In this document: in pieces, positions 1 through 6,073 of the stretch | How the letters are laid out: each line of letters begins with the position of its first letter | Numbering within the stretch: position 1 is the stretch's first letter | Assembly (NCBI GenBank): GCA_964511535.1 | Contig: CAZEFW010000198.1 | Span: forward strand, 1 to 13,215 | Length of the DNA stretch: 13,215 nt | Reading direction: 5' to 3' | Source of the DNA: CAZCFB01 sp964511535 | GTDB taxonomy: Bacteria; Myxococcota_A; Polyangia; GCA-2747355; CAZCFB01 | Position numbers and translations under genes: made by a program | The notes under the pieces: model-generated | Seen by the model: the letters and a program-made list of their open reading frames with translations, nothing else | Database searches by the model: none | What the model was told of the DNA's origin: nothing

Positions 1-13
1 GGAGCAGTAGCTC

Positions 14-2620
14 ATGGCCGACCTGGAGAGATACGGCCAAGCCGCTATGGCTGGCATCCTTGACGACTTCGCGGGGACTGCGGGGAGCGGGGAGCGGAAC
101 AACCTGCTTAACGCCGCCGCCTACCGCGCCGGCCGCCTTGTCGCCGCCGGGGCCCTGGAGGGGGGGCAGGCAGCAGACGCCCTACAGGGGGCCGCCGCCG
201 CCGCCGGCCTGTCGCCGGCCGAGGCCCGGGCCACAGTCCGCTCTGGCCTGGAGGCTGGCCAGAGGAGCCCGGCAGAGTTGCCCGAGGCCGCCAGCAGGCA
301 GAACCACCGCCGCCACCGCGCCAGGAGAGCCAGCAGGCCGCCGGCTGGTGCTCAACAGCCGGTAAAGCAGAGGCCTGCCCGCAGGCCGCCCCAGGCCGAG
401 GTGGAGCACCTGTGGAGCCATGCCCACCCGGTGCTGGAAAATGAGGAGGTAAGCGCCTACCTAACCGGCCGAGGCATACCCCCCGAACGGGTAGAGCTCC
501 ACGACCTGGCGCGGGCTCTGCCCAAGAACCTGAAGGTGCCGAGGTGGGCAGTGTGCAGGGGGATTCCCTGGAGCGCCAGCCACCGCTTGGTAGTGCGAGG
601 CTGGAGCGCCACCGGGCAGATGGAGAGCCTACATGCTCGGTCCACTGGCGAGGCCCCAGAGGGGCTGGATAAGGCCCTGTGGCCCGCCGCAGGCCCCGGG
701 AGTGTCAAGGGGCTTGTCATGGCTGATCCCGCCGCGCAGCTCCTGCTGGCTGGCAAGAAGCCGGAGGTAATAAAGGAGGTGGTGATCGGTGAGGGGCTAC
801 CGGATTTCCTGACGTGGACAACAGAGTATTCCGACGGAAACGAGGACGCACCCGCGGTTATCGGCGTGACCTCCGGTGGCTGGTCTCAGGCCCATGCAAG
901 CAGCTTCGCCGATGGATTCAAGGTCCACATTGCCACTCACAATGACAAATCCGGCGACCAGTACGCCGAGAAGATCGCAGCCACCTTCCAGGGGCGAGAT
1001 GTAGAGCTGCGCCGCTGGCTGCAGCCCAAGAATCTCGGCCTGAATGACGCCAATGATGTGCGCATGGCCGGACATCGGCTGGACCTGGAGCAGAGCGAGG
1101 TAATTACTGTGCCCGAGCCTGATGCCCAGGAGTGGGAGCCACCTGCAGCATTCGCCCGCGTGGCTGTGCCCCATTTCCCCACTGAACTACTGCCAGGGTG
1201 GCTTGCCGAACAAGCAGAGGCGGTGGCGACTTTCAGCCAGACTCCTCCCGACATGGCCGCCATGGCCGGTCTGGCCGCATTGAGTTGTGCTGCCATGGGG
1301 AGGTGGGACATTGAAGCACCCGAAGGATACCAGGAGCCCCTGTGCCTTTATACGGTGGCCATTGCTCCTCCTGCTGAGCGTAAGTCAGGAGTGTTCCGCC
1401 CCATGGCAGAGCCGCTGGTGGAGTGGGAGCAGGAAAAAGTAGAAAGCCAGGCACCCGCCCTGGCCGAGGCAAAAGCAGAGCGAGCAGTTCAGGAAAGGAG
1501 GAGGGACCACCTACAAGGCAAGGCGGCAAAGGAAGATGACCCCCTGGAACGGAGGCAGTTGACTGCCGAGGTATCCGACCTGGCCCGGGAGCTACTAGAG
1601 ACTGAGCCGGCTGCACCTTTTCGGCTGCTGGCTGAGGACATGACGCCCGAGGCCCTGGTAGCTCTGCTGGCCGAGCAGCAGGGGTCACTGACCTTGCTCT
1701 CTACGGAGGGCGGCATTTTTGACATTGCAGCAGGGCTTTACTCAAATGGGCACTCAAACCTTGATGGGCTGCTCAAGGCGCACGATGCCGAGCCGATCAG
1801 GGTAGATCGCCGGGGCCGCCCGCCGCTGCAGGTTGACCGTGCGACGCTGACTATCGGCCTGGCGGTCCAGCCGGTGGTACTGGAAGGAGTGGCCGCGAAC
1901 AAAAGGTTCAGAGGGCGGGGCCTGGTTGGACGCTTCCTCTTCAGCCTGCCCCTGTCTCTGGTGGGATGCCGGTACAAAAAAGGGGGAAGTCCACCACCGC
2001 CAGTACCTCAGAAAGTGAAAGAGAGCTACAGCCGCAATCTGAGAGCCCTGCTGGAACTGGAGCCCTCCAAAGGCCGCCCCGGGGTGCTCCGATGCTCGCC
2101 CAATGCGCTTGACCTCTTCTATGACTTCACCGCCGAGCTCGAGCCGCGCCTTGCGCAATATGGGGGTGACCTCGCGCCCATCGGGGATTGGGCCGGAAAG
2201 CTGGCGGGGACGCTGGCCAGGATAGCCGGCCTTTTCCACCTGGCCGAGCATCTCGACCGGACTGAATTCGAGCCAGTCCGCAGCGAGACCATGAGGCGAG
2301 CCCTGGCCCTCGGCCCGTACTTCATCGACCACGCTCTAGCCGCCTTTTCTATGATGGGCGCCGACCCTGAAATCAACGGTGCCCTCAAGGTGCTCAGGTG
2401 GCTGGAGCACCGGGCCACCGAATCATTCACCGCCAAACAAGCCTTCGATGGCCTGCGAGCACCATTTGGGAAGATGGCCAAGCTGTGGCCGGTGCTGGAG
2501 TTGCTCGAGGAGCACGGCTACATCAGAGAGCTCCCGCCGGAGGACAGGCCGGGCAAGAGGGGCCGAAAACCAAGCCCACGCTACCTCGTCAACCCGCTGA
2601 ACCCGCCAGAGGTGGCCTGA
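14..2620 (+). CDS. Toprim/DUF3987 replication protein (primase-helicase type) of a mobile element
   Basis: This 868-aa protein probably starts replication of the integrated element. Residues 1-90 are helical, and 92-127 form a basic, low-complexity linker. A Toprim-like region spans about 232-355: the catalytic-Glu motif IGEGLPD has E260, the acidic motif THNDKSGD has D311 and D315, and LNDAND follows at 343-348. The usual first Asp of the D-x-D motif appears to be His309, so primase activity is uncertain. A DUF3987 region spans about 390-770, with a Walker-A-like segment APPAERKS (451-458), a STEGG motif (563-567) and a charged helix at 465-525. The C-terminus (790-860) resembles a winged helix ending in a basic tail. 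No CHC2 zinc finger is visible. The ATG at 14 has GGAG at 1-4. Its stop overlaps the next small ORF, and iteron-like repeats begin 30 bp downstream. The family assignment is solid; the role is inferred from the family and from the excisionase and integrase genes. Confidence 0.85.
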   Translation: MADLERYGQAAMAGILDDFAGTAGSGERNNLLNAAAYRAGRLVAAGALEGGQAADALQGAAAAAGLSPAEARATVRSGLEAGQRSPAELPEAASRQNHRRHRARRASRPPAGAQQPVKQRPARRPPQAEVEHLWSHAHPVLENEEVSAYLTGRGIPPERVELHDLARALPKNLKVPRWAVCRGIPWSASHRLVVRGWSATGQMESLHARSTGEAPEGLDKALWPAAGPGSVKGLVMADPAAQLLLAGKKPEVIKEVVIGEGLPDFLTWTTEYSDGNEDAPAVIGVTSGGWSQAHASSFADGFKVHIATHNDKSGDQYAEKIAATFQGRDVELRRWLQPKNLGLNDANDVRMAGHRLDLEQSEVITVPEPDAQEWEPPAAFARVAVPHFPTELLPGWLAEQAEAVATFSQTPPDMAAMAGLAALSCAAMGRWDIEAPEGYQEPLCLYTVAIAPPAERKSGVFRPMAEPLVEWEQEKVESQAPALAEAKAERAVQERRRDHLQGKAAKEDDPLERRQLTAEVSDLARELLETEPAAPFRLLAEDMTPEALVALLAEQQGSLTLLSTEGGIFDIAAGLYSNGHSNLDGLLKAHDAEPIRVDRRGRPPLQVDRATLTIGLAVQPVVLEGVAANKRFRGRGLVGRFLFSLPLSLVGCRYKKGGSPPPPVPQKVKESYSRNLRALLELEPSKGRPGVLRCSPNALDLFYDFTAELEPRLAQYGGDLAPIGDWAGKLAGTLARIAGLFHLAEHLDRTEFEPVRSETMRRALALGPYFIDHALAAFSMMGADPEINGALKVLRWLEHRATESFTAKQAFDGLRAPFGKMAKLWPVLELLEEHGYIRELPPEDRPGKRGRKPSPRYLVNPLNPPEVA

Positions 2621-2829
2621 TGGGCAACCAGGTGAATCAGCAGGTGGCTATTTGTGCGTTTTGTGCGCTTTCTGCGCTTAGGGTTTCAGAAAATCACAAG
2701 AGCAAATCAAAGAAGAAGAAGAGGACTGAAAAGAATTTTCAGGAGCCTAGGCGCAGAAATCGCAATTTACGCAGAATTGCCCTGAGACAGCCATTTCCAC
2801 CTCTGGCCAGATTGGCGGTGACACCATGA
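2620..2829 (+). CDS. possible small basic protein overlapping repeat block (doubtful)
   Basis: This 69-codon frame starts with an ATG overlapping the primase stop (TGATG) and ends in a TGA overlapping the next ATG (ATGA). That arrangement would suit translational coupling. The product would be very basic, with Lys/Arg-rich tracts in the middle. Against it, the N-terminal CAFCALSAL stretch is simply the translation of DNA repeats spaced 9 bp apart, which keep a frame open. Codon use is AT-rich, unlike the neighbours, and no family is recognised. The DNA-level repeat structure explains the sequence better than a protein does. Kept as a low-confidence alternative. Confidence 0.2.
   Translation: MGNQVNQQVAICAFCALSALRVSENHKSKSKKKKRTEKNFQEPRRRNRNLRRIALRQPFPPLARLAVTP
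2651..2777. other. candidate iteron-type replication origin of the integrated element
   Basis: Three octamers, TTTGTGCG, TTTGTGCG and TTTCTGCG, start at 2651, 2660 and 2669, exactly 9 bp apart. Three more in the opposite orientation, CGCAGAAA, CGCAATTT and CGCAGAAT, start at 2752, 2761 and 2770, again 9 bp apart. The inner arms form a near-perfect inverted repeat: 2669-2682 against 2746-2759, 13 of 14 matching. The 63-bp spacer (2683-2745) is 22/63 GC (35%) in otherwise GC-rich DNA. Known SaPI-type satellite origins have two iteron sets flanking an AT-rich core just downstream of the replication gene, and this block matches that plan. Origin function is inferred. Operator arrays for a regulator of the downstream excisionase and integrase genes are an alternative. 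Confidence 0.55.
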
Positions 2830-3041
2830 GTGCCACAGCCCTCGCCCAGCTCGTCAACGCCCTCGAGGCCCTAGGCCTGGCCGATGGGGTGGCCCTCGAG
2901 CTCGCCGCGCGTGGCGCCCTGCCGCTGGCCGGTGGAGAGCTGCGGGAGGGGCTGCGCGCGGTGGTGCGGGAGGAGTTGGCGCGGGGTAGCAACAAGCCCA
3001 GACCGAACCACCGAGAGCGCAGTCAGGAAGCCTCGCCATGA
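2826..3041 (+). CDS. small hypothetical protein upstream of excisionase
   Basis: A 71-aa protein of unknown function. Residues 1-55 are rich in Ala, Leu and Glu and predicted helical; residues 53-71 form a polar, basic tail. No signal peptide, membrane span or known motif is seen. Its stop overlaps the excisionase ATG (ATGA at 3038-3041), and its own ATG overlaps the end of the doubtful upstream frame, so it looks translationally coupled into the replication-excision cassette. No strong Shine-Dalgarno precedes 2826. The composition matches the GC-rich codon use of the neighbouring genes, which favours a real gene. The context suggests a small accessory or DNA-binding helper, but nothing in the residues proves it. 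Confidence 0.5.
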   Translation: MSATALAQLVNALEALGLADGVALELAARGALPLAGGELREGLRAVVREELARGSNKPRPNHRERSQEASP

Positions 3042-3274
3042 CAGCCACCGACACCAACGCCGACGCCGCAGCCCCGCTGGACCTGGCCAGCCTCCCCCCC
3101 GTCCTCACCGTCGAGGAGGTGGCCCAGCTCCTCCGCATCAGCCGCGGCGCCGCGTACCAGGCCGCCCGCCGTGGCCAGATCCCCGGGGTGTGCAGGGTAG
3201 GGCGGACGCTGCGGGTGAGCCGTGACGCCGTGCTAGATTGGTTGGGCCAAGGAAGCGTTTCGCGGAGGGGATAA
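3038..3274 (+). CDS. excisionase-family winged-helix DNA-binding protein
   Basis: A 78-aa protein whose residues 22-70 match the small HTH_17/AlpA/excisionase fold. The helix-turn-helix is LTVEEVAQLLRISRGAAYQA (23-42), followed by a wing-like RGQIPGVCRVGRTLRVSRD (45-63) and a final helix AVLDWL. Proteins of this type bind attachment-site arms and direct the integrase towards excision, or act as transcriptional regulators of mobile elements. The ATG overlaps the previous stop, and AGGA sits 9 nt before it. The integrase begins 4 bp after its stop, a classic xis-int arrangement. The first 20 residues are Ala/Asp-rich and probably disordered. The fold is clear; excisionase rather than repressor function is inferred from the adjacent integrase. 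Confidence 0.82.
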   Translation: MTATDTNADAAAPLDLASLPPVLTVEEVAQLLRISRGAAYQAARRGQIPGVCRVGRTLRVSRDAVLDWLGQGSVSRRG

Positions 3275-3278
3275 GCCC

Positions 3279-4400
3279 ATGACCGTGAGACGTAACCACA
3301 GGGGGAAGTGGATAGCAGACGTGGTGTTCACCCATCTTGACGGCCGAGAGCAGCGCGTGACCCGGACCTCGCCGGTGCAGAGCAAGCGCGGGGCAGAGCG
3401 ATTCGAGCGCGAGATCAGGCAGGCGCTCCAGGCCGGAACCTACAAGCGCAAAAAGGAGACCAAGGAGCAGGAGCAGGGGCCGGCTATGCCGACCCTTCAG
3501 GAGTTCGTGGAGGGGCGCTGGCTGCCTGTCTACCCCGCCTCGGCTGACAACCGGCCGAGCACCGTCCTGGCCCGCAGGTGGGCCTTCAAGCATGTGCTGC
3601 CCGCGCTGGGGAGCTTGCCCCTGGACAGCATCGGCGCCGAGCAGGTGGAGCGGTTCGCTGCCACCCTCCGGGGCAAGGGGCTGGCGCCCAAGTCGGTCAA
3701 GGAGATCCTGGGTGCGCTGCGCCGGGTGCTGGCCTCGGCCGTGGAGTGGGAGGTGCTCGACCGGCTCCCCAGATTCCCGAAGGTGCGCATCCCCCAGCAA
3801 GATTTCGACTGGCTCACGGCCCAGGAGAGCCAGCGCCTTCTTGACGGAGCAGGCGACCCGGAGGCCCGGACGCTCCTGCTGTGTGCTCTGCACACCGGGG
3901 CACGCGCCGGCGAGCTGACGGCCCTCGAGTGGGGCGATATCGACCGGTCCCGCCGGGAGGTGGTGATCAGGCGCAACAAGCCGGCCAGCCAGCGTAAGGC
4001 CGGACCCACCAAGAGCGGCAGAGTCAGACGCATCCCCATGACGCAGGAGCTCCAGACCGCCCTGGCCCGCCACCGGCACCTGCGCGGCCCGCTGGTATTC
4101 TGCCGGCCGGACGGTCATTTCATCTCGGCGCAGTTCCGGGCGAAGGTGCTCAACGCGGCGTGCCAAGCAGCGAAGCTGCGCAGGGTCAGGTTTCACGACC
4201 TGAGGCACACTTTCGCCAGCCAGGCAGTTCAAGAAGGGGTGCCGTTGCCGGTTCTGCAGGCATGGCTGGGGCACTCGACTATCACCATGACCATGCGCTA
4301 CGCGCACCTCGCCCCGGATGCCGGGGCCGAATGGATCAAGGTGCTGGAAGGTGCAGGTTCAAGCGAACATGGCGCGAACACTGCGAAGAATGATGCCTAA
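3279..4400 (+). CDS. tyrosine recombinase/integrase of the tRNA-Cys element
   Basis: A 373-aa phage-type integrase that would insert and excise the element by site-specific recombination. Residues 1-60 look like a small arm-site-binding domain, 70-165 are the SAM-like core-binding domain and 175-350 the catalytic domain. All active-site residues are visible: R209 in HTGARAGEL, K245 in TKSGR, H306 and R309 in HDLRH, H332 in LGHS and nucleophile Y341 in TMRYAHL. Its length is normal for the family, so it is probably functional. A purine-rich Shine-Dalgarno (GAGGGG, 3265-3270) lies inside the end of the excisionase gene. The stop lies 16 bp from the 3' end of tRNA-Cys, so the gene points towards, and is convergent with, its presumed attachment site. 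Confidence 0.95.
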   Translation: MTVRRNHRGKWIADVVFTHLDGREQRVTRTSPVQSKRGAERFEREIRQALQAGTYKRKKETKEQEQGPAMPTLQEFVEGRWLPVYPASADNRPSTVLARRWAFKHVLPALGSLPLDSIGAEQVERFAATLRGKGLAPKSVKEILGALRRVLASAVEWEVLDRLPRFPKVRIPQQDFDWLTAQESQRLLDGAGDPEARTLLLCALHTGARAGELTALEWGDIDRSRREVVIRRNKPASQRKAGPTKSGRVRRIPMTQELQTALARHRHLRGPLVFCRPDGHFISAQFRAKVLNAACQAAKLRRVRFHDLRHTFASQAVQEGVPLPVLQAWLGHSTITMTMRYAHLAPDAGAEWIKVLEGAGSSEHGANTAKNDA

Positions 4401-4416
4401 CTACTGCAAATCTCAG

Positions 4417-4488
<72 letters not shown>

Positions 4489-4499
4489 ATACGGGCTAT

Positions 4500-4528
4500 G
4501 TTTTACTGTCGCATTTTGGCACTGTCAA
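4500..4528 (-). promoter_or_regulatory. sigma70-type promoter for tRNA-Cys
   Basis: On the minus strand a perfect -35 box TTGACA (4523-4528) is separated by 17 bp from TAAAAC (4500-4505), a 4/6 match to the -10 consensus. The -10 box ends 12 bp before the tRNA 5' end at 4488, which is suitable spacing for a short leader. It lies on the host side of the tRNA, so integration would not have removed it. Confidence 0.65.
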
Positions 4529-4559
4529 CCGTGTTGGGAATGAGTTAGAAACCTCGGAT

Positions 4560-5498
4560 ATGCGAAAGCGCCTGCGCAAGATCCTACCCTGGGCGGTGGC
4601 GACGGCTTTATTGGGCTATATGCTCTACACCATCCCGATGGAGGCGCTGCTCACAGCGTTGGAGCAGGCCAACGTCTGGTGCCTGCTCGCGACGGTGTTT
4701 TTCGTGGACGTGGGCTGCCTGGTGACGGATTCCTGGGCCACCGCCCTGGTGGTCACCTGGTTCCTGGCGCCCGTCAAGTTCCGGGAGATGGTTCCGGTCA
4801 GGGCCGCGTCGTACCTGGTGGCGATCCTGAACTACAACCTCGGCCAGGCCGGCCTGGTCTATTACTTCCATCGGGTCAAGGGCGCGCCCCTGGCCTCCGC
4901 CACGTCCATGGTGCTGATGATGATGGGGACCATCATCCTGCTGCTCGGGGTGATGTCGGTGGGCGGCCTGGCCCTGACCAGCGACGAGCGGACCCGCACC
5001 TTCGGGATCCCGGTTGCCATGATCTGCGTGGGCGCGGTGTTCTACTTCATCCTGTTGAAGATCCGCCCCGGTTTCCTGGCCAACCGCGCGCTCTTCCGGC
5101 CCCTGTTCGACGCCGGCGTGTCGGGCCACCTCAAGGCCACCCTGGTCCGTATCCCGCACTTGATCGTGATCATCGCGTCCCACCTGTTCGGGATGCGGTG
5201 CTTCGGCATCGAAGCGCCCCTGAGCGCAGGGCTCGTCTTCATCCCGATGGTCCTGCTGGTGGCCTCGCTCCCGCTGACGCCCTTCGGCCTCGGGACGATG
5301 CAGATGACTGCGATCCACTTCTTCGCCCCCTTCGCCCGCGCCACCACGCTGGAGGCGCGCAAGGCGATGGTCTTCGCCTACAGCCTCGGCCTCGCGACCC
5401 TGGCCCTGGGGCTGCAGGCGGTGATGGGGCTGGTCTTTCTGGAGCGGGTATCGGCGATGGGGATCTTCGAACGGGACGGGGAGGATGGGGAGAGCTGA
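4560..5498 (+). CDS. UPF0104/LPG synthase TM-domain membrane protein (flippase-like)
   Basis: A 312-aa multi-pass inner-membrane protein of the lysylphosphatidylglycerol-synthase transmembrane (UPF0104, YbhN/AglD-like) family, often linked to lipid or lipid-linked sugar transfer. Hydrophobic spans lie at about 9-24, 38-68, 85-103, 115-138, 150-167, 198-215, 221-246 and 270-294. The family hallmark LPLTPFGLGTMQ is at 238-249, with NYNLGQAG at 91-98. No soluble synthase domain is fused, so this is the membrane module alone. A longer reading from 4440 would run through the tRNA gene and was rejected. The ATG at 4560 gives a basic MRKRLRK start before the first span, though its ribosome site is weak. 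The gene is convergent with the next gene, 24 bp away. Substrate unknown. Confidence 0.75.
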   Translation: MRKRLRKILPWAVATALLGYMLYTIPMEALLTALEQANVWCLLATVFFVDVGCLVTDSWATALVVTWFLAPVKFREMVPVRAASYLVAILNYNLGQAGLVYYFHRVKGAPLASATSMVLMMMGTIILLLGVMSVGGLALTSDERTRTFGIPVAMICVGAVFYFILLKIRPGFLANRALFRPLFDAGVSGHLKATLVRIPHLIVIIASHLFGMRCFGIEAPLSAGLVFIPMVLLVASLPLTPFGLGTMQMTAIHFFAPFARATTLEARKAMVFAYSLGLATLALGLQAVMGLVFLERVSAMGIFERDGEDGES

Positions 5499-5522
5499 TC
5501 GTGACCGGCGGGGCGCTCAGTC

Positions 5523-5939
5523 CTAGCCTCCATCCTTGCTGACCGCGTTCCACGGCCTGAAGTAGAGCACGGTGGTCTTGCCCACGAGCGGGTGATTGAT
5601 CCGCTCGGTATAGCTCGCCTTGGCGGTGACCGTGGAGCTTCCATCCACGATCTCCACCCCCAGGTTGGCGTCCTTGATGCCGAGCGCGCGCATGCGGCCT
5701 TCGGTCCAGTCGAGGATCTTCTGCAGCTTCTCATTGCGCTCGTCGTCGCCGATGTTGTCCTGGTGGAATACGCGCTTGCCGTAGGCCCGGGCCGCTGCCT
5801 CTGACAGCACCGACTTGGCCTGCCACTTGCGGTAATACACGGGCGAGAACTGCACGGCCGCGTAGAGCCCCGACGCGATGGCGAGGTAGATCAGGATGCT
5901 GACGAAGTTGAACTTGCGGGGGGCCTTGTACCTGCCCAT
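5523..5939 (-). CDS. small single-span membrane protein of unknown function
   Basis: A 138-aa protein. A basic cytoplasmic start (1-10) is followed by one membrane span at about 11-31 and a helical stretch (37-90). A short beta-rich tail (91-130) contains NLGVEIVDGSS. The topology is typical of a bitopic protein with most of its mass on the outer face, and the overall look recalls small DUF4845-like proteins, but no family can be named firmly. An excellent Shine-Dalgarno (AGGAGG, 7 nt before the ATG) supports the start at 5939. It is transcribed divergently from the receiver-fusion gene across a 130-bp gap and is convergent with the flippase-like gene. No catalytic motif is visible. Confidence 0.7.
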   Translation of the reverse strand: MGRYKAPRKFNFVSILIYLAIASGLYAAVQFSPVYYRKWQAKSVLSEAAARAYGKRVFHQDNIGDDERNEKLQKILDWTEGRMRALGIKDANLGVEIVDGSSTVTAKASYTERINHPLVGKTTVLYFRPWNAVSKDGG

Positions 5940-6035
5940 GGGGCAATCCTCCTGGAAATAGAACGTCGCTGCTTGATCTGCTGCACTTGCATCTGTGAGA
6001 ACATGCTACCCGGAACGAGCCACGTGTGCATAGAA

Positions 6036-6063
6036 TTGACTAAATGAGCAACTGGAATACCAT
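6036..6063 (+). promoter_or_regulatory. weak sigma70-like promoter before the receiver-fusion gene
   Basis: TTGACT (6036-6041) is followed after 16 bp by TACCAT (6058-6063), a 5/6 and a 4/6 match. If used, transcription would begin at or within a few bases of the GTG at 6070, giving a nearly leaderless message. This would exclude the short leader ORF model. The call rests on pattern alone. Confidence 0.25.
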
Positions 6064-6073
6064 CGGCCTGTGA
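6044..6073 (+). promoter_or_regulatory. possible 9-codon leader ORF overlapping the next gene's GTG start
   Basis: An ATG at 6044 opens a 9-codon frame (MSNWNTIGL). Its TGA overlaps the GTG start of the 514-aa gene (GTGA at 6070-6073). The downstream gene lacks a clear Shine-Dalgarno, so coupling to this leader is one way it could be translated. The frame is too short for coding statistics and may be chance. Confidence 0.2.

Noticed and set aside
2651..2777. CRISPR array or att-core direct repeats
   Set aside because: The units are only 8 bp, spaced 9 bp, and inverted between the two clusters. No repeat-spacer pattern is present and no match to the tRNA is seen.
3138..4307. 389-aa minus-strand open frame opposite excisionase and integrase
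   Set aside because: It has no recognisable domain and lies entirely over genes with complete catalytic motifs on the other strand.
4401..4416. Terminator between integrase and tRNA-Cys
   Set aside because: The 16 bp hold no hairpin or T-tract.
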